DNA of 64,000 nt from Polytrichum commune (Eukaryota; Streptophyta; Polytrichopsida; Polytrichales; Polytrichaceae): assembly GCA_950295325.1 (NCBI GenBank), contig OX485805.1, positions 36,383,501-36,447,500 of the forward strand. The letters run 5' to 3'. The notes under the pieces were generated by a model. That model did no database searches, was not told the DNA's origin, and saw only the letters and a program-made list of their open reading frames with translations. Every line of letters starts with the position of its first letter. The first letter of the stretch is position 1. A program made the translations under genes and the position numbers. Positions 11,446 through 24,766 of the stretch are shown in pieces.

Positions 11446-14400
11446 TCAATTGATGGACTTGTAATATGCCTTAAATACTTGCTAAACATGTGATAATATG
11501 AAGTAGCATGTAAATATTTATGATATTTCAAGTTGATGTGGTTGTTATCTAACATGAGTTGTGGCTGATGTGGATTATTTTCCATGATTCCTCCTGCGGT
11601 GTATAGGCCGTAATGGCTCAATGTTTTGCGTGGCTACTCCAACAATTTGGATTGCAGTGTGGACAACATTAATGACCAGAATGAGACGGTACTTGACAAC
11701 ATCTACACGCATATGAAGGAAAATTGAGAATATGGGGATTCAAAGGGGAACCTAGAATGTAAAGGTACAAGGTCTTTAAAATTAACCTAGGCCAACAGTT
11801 GAAAAGAAAAAAATGTCAAATGAAGATGGGTAAATTGAAAGAAGTAGGAAAATTAGAGTCTATCCAGCTGGATCACTGGCTGAATATGATGGAACATATT
11901 CGTGATCCCAAGAAAATTGAGCAAGCCAATGTTATGCGGGAGGCAAAGAAATATGTAAAGAAGTTATGAACCTATGGCCGACCCGATGGTGATGTGTGAG
12001 CTAGGTTAGTAAATAAATGTATATCAAAATCATAAATTGTTGTTTTCATTGAACTATAATATATTGGTGTAGTACACAATGATGACTATTTGTCAGAGAT
12101 TTTTGCTCACGATATATATTGGTGCAGGCGTCACAATTGAATAAAGACCCCGCCAAGATGAGATAGAGGTGGAGCTTGTTGGGATAAAGACACAACATTG
12201 ACAAAAGGTGGCCATCCAACATCTTCCACTATATCAATGGGGGAAGAGGTAAGTGATGTTCAATGTGGTTTCGGGTTATTTCCTCATGTAAGTCGCATGA
12301 ATAGTGTAGGACTTGAGGAAGTACGGGCATATGGAAGACAATTAGATGAAAATTTCAACATAATTCAAAGCTCACTAAATGTGGTGATGGCTAAGCTTAG
12401 TATCCCAGTATAAAGAGTGGTTACTATACCCTCACGTAGCGAACACCCTTCTAATGTTAAGAAAGAAAAATCAAATTCTCGTAGAAGTGTGTTTCCCCTT
12501 ACACGGTGAAGGTCAAAAGAGCCTATAAGCAAGGTTTTTGGAGTTGAGAAACCAATTGTGGTGGGTGCATAAAACCCTTCCAGATCCCAAAAAGCCTTGT
12601 CAGGGAATGAGGAGCGTGAATATGTATGATTCATGTGAAAGTATGAAATTTTGTGTATTAATTCTTTATTAATTTATTCATTTTTTGTATTTTAAGAGCT
12701 TGATAGTTTGGAGTTTGATCTATCAAAGTTGATGTATGTGTTTAAATATTTGTTCACATATGTGGTGGTGTTTAATGCGTTCAATGGAAGTTGTTATGAG
12801 ATATCCAGCGGTGCTACTCGCACATCAAGAAGGCCATTTGTCAAACCAAGGTGTTTAGAAACATGATGGGAATGCAAAATAGAGAAGGGACCTAAACCTA
12901 GCGGATACGATTAAGCGAAGGCAAGAAATTGACTTTGGAGGCGTTGCCAATATTGCAAAAAGGTGACGTCTACGCAAGGGGGGTTGCACTATGAGTAATA
13001 TTTGTGCTAAGTTATATTGCTTATGTTTTGAGGTTAAGTTGTTGTGGACTTACATTTATGAAAGTTGACCAGGGTCAGTCTATCTAATATACTAGGATTT
13101 TGGAAAATGAATTAATCAATCGAGGTACATGCTAAAATGGTTGAATAGATATGATAAATGCCATCATTGGTGATAGTTGTTATATTATCCAGAGCCTACT
13201 AACAAATGTGAACATCTGATATAATGAAGGTAAACAAGTAAACAAATAATAAATAAATAAATAAAATATTATAGAGAAATTGAGGTGTAGCCCATCAAAA
13301 AAGGGCAAAAAAAAATGGAGAAAGAAGGAGACAAATAGATGGTGGATAAATGTTGGGTTGGTAAACCTCCTCTTGCTACTAAGGCTTCAAAGAAACTTCA
13401 ACCCCTTCAAGATTTGGTGAGGTTGTTTTTATGTAACATGGAAAATGTGTCCAATATATGAATACGCCTCATTTCTTGAATTTAATATATTTTTGGATGA
13501 TTGAACACTATTTTATTCGACATTTTTGCTTTATCCTTGTAACATTTATTTCCTTCCCGCTTAAGCAACATGCCTCTTGGATGATCCTCTAGTGAATCCT
13601 TGAAGATAATTTCTATGTTTTTTCCAATGAATGGTTGCCGTTGCGTATAATGAATATCATTGTGTTGTATTATATTTTTCTTATAAAATTGCACATTCTC
13701 TCGCGATTAAATGGTTATGTTTTCTTTTACCAACTTTCTTACTTTTTATTTGTAATGGCTTCTGTAAAAGCAACCAGATCAGATTGACATTTTTGTCATA
13801 TGTCTCGTAGTTGGATTTGAAGTCGGGTGCAAGCATGGTAAAGTGGACCAAAAAAGTGCTCCGCTCAATGTAAATTTGGAGGTGCCTTTGGAAAGTGACC
13901 ATTATTAAATATAAGTGTGATTCTTCTATAAATATAGAAATGTTGTTCTTATAGTACACTTGCATAAGAATCAAATGAGTAAAAGAAAAGTGAAGAAAAC
14001 ATGTGTTTTAGAATATCTATATGTCATTTTTCAACACCTACGCAAAGATGTCAGGATTTGCAAGTGGTTGAAAGTGACATATAAGTAATCTCATAACAAC
14101 ATATTAAATTATAATTTTTGTATGATGACCTAGAAAATACTTATATGCACCTATTTGTTAGAAAAAATCTACAAAACCATTCATTTCAATGTATGAAATG
14201 CCTGCATGAAACACAAATTTGACAACTATACTTATGCGTACCATTTTAAGGGTTAATTAAATATTTTTTGTTCATTTTTTGTAGAATTGTCATAGTGTCA
14301 TATACACGGAGGTCATGATAAATTAAATTACAATATATTTGCAAGAAAAAATTTAACATTACATAGTCAAATTTTGACCAAAGCTGGAACAAAGTGCTTG

Positions 14401-17400
14401 ATCCACTAGTTCTAATGCAAGGAGCACTAGGAATGCAAGTGAGATGATCGGGGGGATCGAGGAAAAACAACCAACTTGGGATGCTATGTAATGGGAGCTA
14501 GGTTTAGGGTGGGGTTGGTCAACAAATAATGATGTGAGTAGGGTTTGACTCTCCCGTCATGGGTAGGGTTTGACTCTCCCGACGTTGAAGTCCTAAGTTG
14601 TGGCTAGGGTTTGGGGCTCTCCCAAGCACTGATATGGGTGGAGTTTCACTTTGCCAACGGTGAAGTTTGTGAATAGGGTTTGGCTCTCCAGAAGTTGAGT
14701 AGTGATGTGAGTCTGAAGATGAGAGACTTCTAAGTAAGTATCTTCTGCTTGCCGCAAGTGACACCAACAAGAACAATCACTCCTTAATATGTAGATATTG
14801 AAGGATTTGGTTCGTGATAACCCTAGGGACCCGGAGGAGCCGGAGGAGCCGCACGAGCCGCACTGGAGGAGCTACACCAAGGAGCTGCACTGGAGGTGAG
14901 GCGACCAACAAATCGTGGCAAGCGGAACGAAACGATCGTGTCTTTCTCAGTCTCAGACAGGTAGAGACACCCACTATATGCAGATCGAGGGGTGAGTTTC
15001 AAAATCCGATCCGGAAGAGCTGGAGTGCAAATCCGGAAGACTTGTGAGCTCCGAAATGATAACTTGGGGGTGAGCCGCTGGAGCCTGGGAGATGTCTGAT
15101 ACGGCGTCAATGTCGCAACGTTGAAGGAGACCGGGATTGACGTCATCGACAACTAATGTGGGTGAATTGAACATTCCATCCTTTTATGAGTATGTGCCAT
15201 TCCCTTGAGAGCATGAGAGCCGAGGGATCAGAGGATGGCGTTCGCTGAAGTTATTCGGTTCACAAATGGCGCTTGTCGACGGACTGTTGCTGCTCGTGTT
15301 GGATAAGAGGTAGCTGAAACCCTGCATACACAAAGCGGGCACAACGCATGCAGGTGTTTATTAAACCTCCTTTTTGTGTAGTGTTGATCGTCGGTTATGG
15401 CCCGGGTTTACAGTGAGTTGGAGCATGTAGAGTTGCTCGAACTTAGAGTACCTGAATCAAATCCTCAATAACAAGCTTAATGTCGGAAAACAACTTCACT
15501 CAAAACTTGTGAGGAAACCATACATTGTGAGGCCTAAACTTAAAGTTCCAGAGGTGATTCACTACACTGCCATACAACGCTCGAACTCTTGCTGTTGCAG
15601 AAACCCTAAACCCTAAATCGCAATCACTATCAAGATCTACAACACCTTCGTTGCGATTCCATCTCTGTTGCGATTTTATCTCCGACAATAACAACAAAAG
15701 CATAGCTAAGCTTCAAATATAACTGCAAAGAATATGTACGAGAGTTGGGAAGATTCGATGGAGCTTGGAAAACACATTCCACTGACTTCACGTCATTCCT
15801 AATCGAATCACGAGCCGAATCTCCAAGATCGCAATTCTATTTACAATGAGTTTCTGTAGCTCCAAACCCTAAACCTCCCTCCGAGAAGTTTGAGATGCAG
15901 ATCTGCCTTCATGCACATGCACATGACCATCTCTCCAGTATCAGGGGGGGGGGGAGAAGTGGATATGAAGGTGTCAATAAACAGTGCACCAGAGTCCTTT
16001 GGTTGGCGGCTTTTCTAGCAAATGGAGAACACTGACAGGTGAGTCCGGCTATTTTACTATGATGCATATGATTTGTTTTACAAATGGGAAACTGGGAGCT
16101 CTGAGGAAATGCCTATATGATCTAGGGTGTGATGGTGAACGCTAAATCTTCAACGGACCTAAAACGATTGTACTTGGGAACACTTGCTCTCAAGGTTGCA
16201 TATGGCTGGAACTTTGTTTTCTGGAGCAAGCATTTCTCTTGACAGGCTTCCTCTTACAAGTTCTATCAACTCGAATCAACTTACATTACCATTGCAATGC
16301 ATGTTTCGGAAGTAAAAACCAAGCTGTTGTCTGAACACTTGCTAAAGATGGCTGGGATATCTGCACATGTTTGCCTTGAAATATTCTCCGTAAATTTGGA
16401 GAAGGGGGCTGAAGCTGGACATCATCTTCTTGAAGCTTGAAGCTCCATAGGATATAACTTATATGCTGGGTGTCTGCACAGATTGGCCAGCCTCGTACGT
16501 GGAGTTTGTATGACAGATTGCGCAGCTTCAACAAAGTGAAGGTGAGGTCTGACAAGATTGCTGTAGTGAATTCCTGATGACAATGTTTGAACACATCACC
16601 TCTTTCAAGCTCTGATCTTGCTTGAGGGTTTAATGTGAAGATCCGTTGTCTAATGTGCCTCCTGGAACTCATTTGGCATCTTCTTAATGAAAATTGCAGG
16701 CTACGACGATGGTTTGTTCAGGGGAGCATAAACTTGCATAACGTCCTTGAAACTGCAGAATTTGATGCGTTGATGCAGACCTGCAAAAGGCCGTCACTTC
16801 TCGGTATATGAATAAATTTTGATGCAAAGGTTGAAGCTTCAATTATATGAAAATCAGAGACAATGGTTATCTTTGTCTATGGTTTACAAGTACATACTAC
16901 GACATATTGTGCAAGCTACTATTGTCAATGTATTCATGGCAGGTTACCATTTCGGAGCGCGTGTGCAAGGAAATAGATTTATCACTACAGCCTCCACTGT
17001 CATAAATCTTCTCTACACAGAATCCAAATTTACTTGTGCTCATCAAGTTCTTTCCAAGCTTTGCAAGCAGAGCAGAAGTGAAATACAGTAAAATGCTTCC
17101 TGCTTCACCTTTCATCAAAGATAACTTTTCTCGAGATTTTGCCACATGGCAGTCTTATGTTGCTTAGAGACATGTCAAATCTCACGTGGAAATTATACAA
17201 TATGCCCTGTATATTTGTTCACGCTTATAATGCTAACATATATGATAGAGGGCAAACTATAGTTCAGATCAAAGAAGATGAATTTGGAAGTTATCAGCAG
17301 TTCGTGAAGTCGTAGAGGTCTTTTTACCAATTTCCGGTTGCTTCTCTTTGTAAGTCACACAGTTATTTAGCTCATAAAGCTGCAAGTACATTCATCGTTA

Positions 17401-17686
17401 TGTTTGATGCTTGACCAGGAATGTCCTGAGCCGTATTCACTGGACACTCCTATTATCCAAGCAGCTGCCGGATGGGCGCATTGCGCAGTTGTTACAGGTA
17501 TATAGTTTGTCATTTAAACAATTTTGAATTCAACAGAACAGTAATAGCTAGTTTATATTTCCTCATATTTTTCTTGTACGCAGGCGTTTGATTTTTGAAT
17601 CGTCAATTCTGAATCTGAAACGTATTGATTTTGATATCTACAGCATAACATAATTTAATATTTCAAAGTATTTACAGCAGTCTAGG
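11446..17686. other. Decayed, largely non-coding DNA
   Basis: No gene can be supported over this 6.2 kb. A short frame at 12198-12413 (SMGEEVSDVQCGFGLFPH) may be debris of the preceding element. At 14530-14700 the phrase TAGGGTTTGACTCTCCCG and degenerate forms recur about four times. At 14825-14900 a GGAG(C/G)AGC-rich simple repeat occurs. A ten-G run lies near 15945, and AAACCCTAAACCCTAAA at 15603 is telomere-like. The stretch 15.9-17.6 kb could hold leader exons of the downstream transposase, but I see no decisive splice sites. Confidence 0.5.
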
Positions 17687-17716
17687 ATGTGTCTGAAATG
17701 TGAAGGGGTTCATAAA

Positions 17717-20700
17717 ATGGGAAACAACAAGAATAAACGACTATCTGCTGCCCAACGACGGGACTTGGTTGCAGAGAAAGCGGAACAACGTCTACATCGA
17801 CAAGAAGATGAAGTTGAAAGGTACAGTTTCTCGTCTGCCATATCCTCACTCCCTTTGAATATCCAATTTATTTTGGCATTTCATGGTCTTTGTCATGTAA
17901 GCAAGTATTCAATAGTTTTGATGGTAACAGTTCCACTCAAAAAATTAACAATATTACATTGCTTTATGCTCATTTGGTGTAGAGAAAAAACAAGAATTGA
18001 TGACATACAGTCCAAAAAACGGATGCGTGAGGAACAACGAAAACAAAGTATTGTTGAAAATGCAACCACCCCTGAAGTTGACAACCCCTACGAAAATAAT
18101 CGTGTTCGAAGGTGGAGGAAATGTAACTCAGTTGTAGAGGAGCTTCTGCATAAGGTAAACTCCCGGTCCAATGAGCTTACAGTCGGTGAGAGGAAGGATG
18201 TGCTCAGGCGATTTGTGGAAGACTCACGAATTATAGGACTGTTTCCCGAATTCATGAAGGAAACCAAAGCAACTAAAGAAAAACTAAAGCTTGTGAGTAG
18301 TGTCCAACAAGCCTATAGCCAAATGGTGGCCAACAAATCCACTGAAAATTCCATCTACAGAAATGCACTACTATCAGCAGTTGTGTCCCCTACTGCTGGT
18401 CCTTCTCAATTGTTCTTGGCACGCACCTTAAGAGCAACAAGACATACTTTGAGGAAAGCCCTAGTTCGTAGGGCATACATTGATGACATTGGTGAGAAAT
18501 TTTGGGGTGGAATGCCCAAAAAGAACAGAAATGACTGTGTTAATGAAGATGATCGACAAAAGATTGTGAATTTTTGGGATACATCAATGACTATCTCCCC
18601 TATATCGAAGGACATTCTGTACCAAAGAATAGGACCGTGGAAGTTTAATGAGCATCCAAAGCATTATCTTCAAGAATCTCAGGTTACACCCTAAACTTTT
18701 ATAATTTTCAATTGCAATCCTCTCATTATCCACTTGGAGAACAACTGATTTGATTTACAATTATTGGATAGAAAATATTTGTAGCCACAATTCCTGATTA
18801 GTTTCTCTTTTGCCCTTTTTTTGGACTTTTACTTGAACCCTTGTGAACATGTATCCTTCCAAAGTGGGGCCATCATGTGTATTTATTTGTTTTCACTTGA
18901 ATAAATCTACGTCATGCTAGACATAATATTGCAATTTCTGACATTCATTTTCACTCCACTACTTGTACTTGAGACATTGCACTTGCATTGTGTAAATGAC
19001 TTACTCATTTTCCAATTCAAAAACTTGCAGTCAAATTTTTTAGCACTTGCACATGTGCACAACCACTTGTTGGATTAGGCTAACACTAGCTACACCATGC
19101 TCTTTGATATCAAGTGACATATTCACTTTCATTTCATATTGAACATCCACCAGTGGAAATTGTACTTACGCATTTTGTGTATAGTGACATAGTGAATCTC
19201 CCTCTAAGTAAGTGTTGGAGTCATTTGTTAGCCTATTCAAGTCCTATCATGTGTTGTAGACCACAAACATACTAACTGTATCGTATTCTCACATTCATTT
19301 GCAATTGCAGTTGGACTTCTACATTCGATTCAAAGCGCACCATCCATCTGTGAAAGTTGGATTGAGAGCTTTTGAGCTCCTCAAACCATATTATGTGAGA
19401 AGGTTAAAATAAAGAAACACTTGTGCCTGCAAGCAGCATGTTGAGATTTTGGAGTTACTTCACGGTTGGAACAATATGAGATCAGCAACAAAAGGTATCC
19501 ATGGTGTTATTTGTGCGTGTACTTGCGATGTCTGCGAAGGTGGGGTACATGGAGTTTGTGCAGCTCATACAACACATTTTGGAGGATTGACAGATATGTG
19601 GATATCGGTACTCTGTCCTATGCAAGAAGATGGATGGCACAAATTGGATTGTCTCATGGGACAGTGTGGTCAATGTGGCGTGGATATGTTAATTAATTGT
19701 CCTTCAGAGTTGAGTGGAAATAACGAGAGCTTGATGCAATGGAATTGTTACCAGAAAGTGAAAGGTGGTAAGACAAAGGCAGGGAAAGAATACTTAGTTC
19801 TTCGATTACAGTACAAGTATGCCCTAGCTAGACAGTTCCTAAGTTATTTTAGGCCTCGACTAACCAAGTTCATCACACATAATTTTGTTGCTCAATGGGA
19901 AGCTGAGCAATACCGGGTCAGCTTGGCCACATTCCCACCTTCCTCGATTCTATCAGTTGTTGATTTTGCAGAGAATTATTCGTTCGCAAAATGGAACGAA
20001 ATTCAAGAGATGCATTTCTCTTCGGTTCAACTAACAATCTTAGTGCATGTTTCCTACCGGTGGAACGAAGAATACATCCAAAATTCTGATTCTGGTGCAA
20101 GTAAGCTCATCACAGAATATCATTACTATATATCTGATGATATGAATCATGATGTACTTTTTGTACGACATTGTTTTGACTTGCACTGGAGAAATCTTCG
20201 AGATCGTGGTTTGGTGTACAACCAACATATTGTGTGGAGTGACGGTTGTGCTGCGCAATTTAAGTCCAGGAAAACAATGTATCAAGTTGCTATGTGAGTA
20301 TACTTTACCTTATTATTGTTATTTTTCCTTCAATCATGACACAATTATTTTTATTGCTATATGTTTGGTAAATTTAGCAACCAATTACAAATTCATCAGC
20401 TTACTAAAACTCTTTCAATTTGCAACAGGTACCAACTACGAACCAGGGAAGATTTAGTACTTCCAAATGGTTGCCAAATGGTCTGGTCCTTTTTTGGATC
20501 AGGTCATGGAAAAGGGGTGCACGATGGTGCAGGGGCTATCTTGAAACAGTCAATTAGAAAGGAACAAATGAAGATGGAAACTCCTAAACTCTTGAATGCC
20601 TCAGATGTGGTAGCATTTTGCAAGGGTAGACAAACTAGAGAAGCAGCTGTACGCAACAAGCTCAAAGATTACAGGATTGCAAAAAGAGATGTAGTGCGGT

Positions 20701-21634
20701 TCTTCCACCTGATAGAAAATGTTGACCGCCGGCACAAATATGACTGCAGTTACTTCGAAGGTGTTCGATCATTACATTCTGTTGTGTCTGTTTCACATCG
20801 GGATATCACTCTTTTGAAGGTTAGACATCTCGCTTGCTTCTACAAAGAATGCATGGATGATAATAGTCAATTATGCCTTCAAACATCACACGTGAAGGAC
20901 TGGAAGCTAGTGACACTGTCACCCAAGGTCTTAACACATGTATTATACTACAATATTCCAAGTCCTTCTTTTATTTCTTTGTGGCTCCAAAATCTTCATT
21001 AAGCGGGCCCAAGAGTCAATTTCTTACCATGTTTTCATGAACTCATGTCAATGTATATTTGTAGGTTCGACAAGTTGCAATGAATGCTCCGTGCCATGCT
21101 GCCTCAACTGTCGATGTTGCTTCAGAAGGATTTGCCGAACATATTGAAGAGGATTGTCTTCAAGAGGAATTCGATTTACAAAACGAAGATGATATACTGG
21201 AAGCTGCAGAGAATGATGATGATGACATTGACCTTGAGGAGGAGGCACATAAAGTAGAGATCGGGTTTAATGTCGCTGTAATGTGCGATGGTGTTGAAAA
21301 AGGGGACCCTTTTTTTGTGATTCTATGTGACAGAGTCCTCTATAGTAACCCTGAAACCTTTGTTGACAATTGGGGGAATACATGGTCTAAAGGTGATATG
21401 CTAATAAGAGGATTTTACTATTCAAGAATATCCAGTGGACAAAGGGGCCCAAATGTGATGTATGAAATTCTCAAAGATAGACCAGCTTATGCTTGTTCGC
21501 ACCACGTAATTTGTTTAGATTTTTTGATGCTACCAACATACGCCAAGAAGGGCCTTCAAAGATATGGCATGTCATCAGAAGTCAGAAGTGTGGTGTTGAA
21601 TGCTCTTGATTGCAGGAGCAACATCATCTCATAA
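17717..21634 (+). pseudogene. Five-exon SDG/HGKG transposase-like gene with one nonsense codon
   Basis: Splice sites define exons 17717-17820, 17983-18682, 19311-20293, 20429-20927 and 21065-21634, all with GT/AG borders and matching phases. An ATG at 17687 is a possible earlier start. The product is about 950 residues. It has a basic coiled N-terminus (KKRMREEQRKQ), then DFAENYSF, then HDVLFVRHCFDLHW, then WSDGCAAQFKS near 20235-20265. FFGSGHGKGVHDGAGAILK follows after the third intron. The Asp of SDG and the HGKG...DGAGA block look like the core of an RNase-H-fold transposase, as in uncharacterised repeat proteins of seed-free plants and animals. A TAA at 19410-19412 interrupts VRRLK|RNTCACKQHVE in frame, so this copy is probably dead or needs readthrough. 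The C-terminal exon is acidic and contains DDDDIDLEEE. Confidence 0.7.
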
Positions 21635-24021
21635 CGTAATTGGTGTGCCAATACAACCATACATGAATTGAGGTGATGACGTTCTTTCAATTTGACATGT
21701 CTTACTTTTATTTTCTACAAGTTATGGTTGCTTATTCAAGAGTGTAATTGATTTACTACTAGTCCTAAATTCTTTTTCGTGACGTTTTCTACTAGTGCTA
21801 AGTTTCTAGTATGCTTGTATTCTAACTTGATCCTCTAGTATCATAAAGGTTTACACTGATTTCTTTAAATTCTGCTACATGTTTACTGGTTGTAGGTAAA
21901 GGAGAGTTTGGAGGCAATGTTGTGTGTTGCGCTCTGAGAGTTCTATTGGGTATGATTTCCCATGCAGAAGCCTTCATGAAGACATATTTCTCTATACCAA
22001 TAGTGTTGTTATTGATATAGGATTTGGTTCAATGGATAGTAATCTCTCATTTCATTGTAGAATGTGGTTGTGCATAGGCTCTCTGCAATGCGAACTTTGT
22101 AAGGATCCAACTCTACAGGCTAAGGTGCACGAATGTTAGCTTACGATATATTTTAACTTCCCATTTCAAAAAGATTTCTTGCATGTTTTGAAAATGTAGT
22201 GATTGTTGTAGCATGCGATGTCCTCACTACTTCTATGGTTCAACTACACCTTGAAAAACTGTCAATTTGAAAACACCTATTCGTAGTTGTTGTGGATTCT
22301 TGCAATTAATGTTGATGATGTTTTGCACAAGATGGCAACCAGCTGTGTCCCTCCAAGAAGTGACAATATTGGGGCAGGATTAACTCCTGGTTCTCAATCC
22401 CATGAATGTCACCATTTTATTCAATTGATACAAACCTCACTCAGGTGGCATTGAGGATCATAAAATTCCTTTTTGCGCTTCACAAGTCCGACCAGGTGTG
22501 ACGTCAACTCAGTTTTCTTCTCATTCGGTTATGGAGAATGAGTGTCTGTTGTGATGTTTATATCTGGGCTCTCTCTCTATTAGCTTGGTTTTGTAAAATA
22601 AATGCTTGCCATGCTAATAGGGAGAGATTCTTGAGTTTATTGAATATCTTATTTTAAAATCTCCCTCTCTGTAGATATCCAAATCTAAGAGCCCAAGTGG
22701 TGATGTTTTTGTTGTATATCACAGGTCTGAAGCTTACATGAATGTCTTTGTGAGGAAATGTAGTTCTGGGATGCTTTCTCATACAATTGGGAGGAGGTAT
22801 TGCATTTCATCTTTGAATAGGTTAAGAGACCCGCAGAGGGTAGTAAATTTTATACCAGATATCCACAAGCATGTGTTGGCTGTGGTTATGGACCATGATG
22901 TCTCCGTGGCTTGTAATATATATCCAGTTTGGTAGATCATGGTGTATATGAGTACTGCCATGGATCTAGAATTGGTTGTGTGAGAAATTCAGAGGTGCAA
23001 ATGTTACTTACTGCCATGCATGGACAATTAATCAATGGTGGTTCATTAAGGTTCCCTATAGTATTTTCCTTTTAGCCCACTTTGAATGAAAGATCGATGT
23101 CATTTTGTTTGTATTCAGGTATTGCTCTTCAATGACAAGGCTCGTGTGGTATCTGTGTGAACTGGGCAAGCAGCCTTATAGAAGTATAAATATATGTTTG
23201 TTATGGGTTTGCATTTTATGGTAGCCACAGCTGGTGACAACCAATTGCGACTTGAGAGATCCTAATTTTATTTGAAGATGTTACACTGAATTGCAGAGGC
23301 AACTGTAAATGAACTAATATGTGGTATCAGTAGAGATAGCTCAATGAATTAGTGTATGGTGGGCATGATGATGATACTCCAATTGAAAATGAGACATTTG
23401 AAACCAAGTTAGCATGTTAACCTTGCATCAAACATTGGCAATCATCTGTGTAGAGTACAATCGTCATTTCTCCCTGATACTGCAAAAGGCATCTGCCTTC
23501 GGTGCAAGCGGAAGGGTGTAATTTCAATACTAAGTTCAATGCCCTGTGCTATGAATTGGGAGATCTGACCATTAGTTACAAATGGACCCAACATGCATCA
23601 ACGAGTGAGTTGACAAATTACATGAGGAAAGAAAATTACAAGTCAACCATGTGATCATGTGCTAGGATATTCACCTACATATCCTTTGCGTATGCAAGCT
23701 AATAACCTCAAACTGAACTTGAGCAATTCAAATCCTCAAATCATTATTAAGGTTAGTCAACGTTTCAATTGGCACACACAAGACTCCCAACACTTTGGAC
23801 ATGACAAAACTCAATGTAACATGGCACAAAATTTTTGTTGTTCACTTCGATAATGAATCATTACACTTGATGTTGCTATAGGCAATGATAAAACAAAATA
23901 TCTAGTCTCCTAATACTTCCATGTCACGTCCTCTTGGAGGTTCTGGACATGAAGAAATCACAGTAATTGTAAGTCAAAGAATAACATATGTTTTCCAACA
24001 ATGGACTCAAACAGTACTCAA
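21635..24021. other. Non-coding flank
   Basis: No gene is supported across this 2.4 kb. Short frames (for example 22738-22935) lack any recognisable pattern. Around 22560-22690 GGGAGAGATTC and CTCCCTCTCTG elements face each other at about 100 bp and may form a loose hairpin. The rest looks like decayed element sequence. Confidence 0.4.
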
Positions 24022-24096
24022 AGAAACAACTCAAAGATTACTAGTCTCAAAGAAACGACTCAAAGATTACTCCAAGAAACGACTCAAAGATTACTC
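24022..24096. repeat. Three tandem copies of a ~25-bp unit
   Basis: The unit CAAAGAAACGACTCAAAGATT and close variants occurs three times in a row, just after the stop of the minus-strand remnant at 24097-24237. It would lie in that gene's 3' untranslated region. Confidence 0.7.
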
Positions 24097-24237
24097 TCAC
24101 CCTTTTGTTATAGTCCGTCCCAGTATACCCTTGGCACGCTCCTCTAGCATTTGCATCCCTCTCTCATAACCACCAGCCCTTAAGTTAGGCATTTTCTTTG
24201 TAGAACCAGTAGGCCTGCCATGTTTTTTGTCAGTTAA
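24097..24237 (-). pseudogene. C-terminal remnant of a minus-strand gene, cut by the 34.9-kb block
   Basis: From the block boundary at 24237 the minus strand is open for 46 codons. It reads LTDKKHGRPTGSTKKMPNL, then RAGGYERGMQMLEERAKGIL, and a TGA at 24099-24097. The GRPTGSTKK stretch is an AT-hook-like basic tail. The other flank of the block (59143-59935) holds the N-terminal part of a minus-strand MULE-like transposase. The orientation fits this being the C-terminus of that same gene, though about 500 residues between the two would then be missing. The link between the two pieces is inference. Confidence 0.45.
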
Positions 24238-24766
24238 CACTATATTCGTTAAATTGAGACTTTCTCTAGTCTCAAATTAATATATGGATCAAACAACATT
24301 CCGTGTTCCGAAACTATATTGCGAACAATCTCAAATATATTATATGTTCTAATATCCCAAATCTATTATGTGTGGACATAAGCACATATGGTAGAGCACT
24401 CAACACCAACTTCATCAACAAAAACACTTTGGGTAGAGCACTCCAAACTAGTTTCATCCAATAAACATATAAAATGGTTTATATTATTAGCATGGTCAAT
24501 AAAATATAGACATTGCAACATACAAAGTGCATGCAATAAATGCATTTTTCTTCAATGGACAATTTAGTCCCAAACTTAATAAAAAAATGAACTTCACATT
24601 TGTATTGAAATATAGTAAATGAATATTCATCCAACCCCAAACAATATAGCATTCGCAAGTTCTACCCAAACTTTGCCCCAAGTTTGAGGAGCACACATAT
24701 GAGTAATATATATTCGTCGAATTACATATTACACTATAATCATGCTAACACAATCCTACCAACTTC

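Noticed and set aside
16286-16672. Minus-strand 128-codon ORF as a gene
   Set aside because: No recognisable pattern and no supporting splice or promoter context. It is compatible with chance in decayed sequence.
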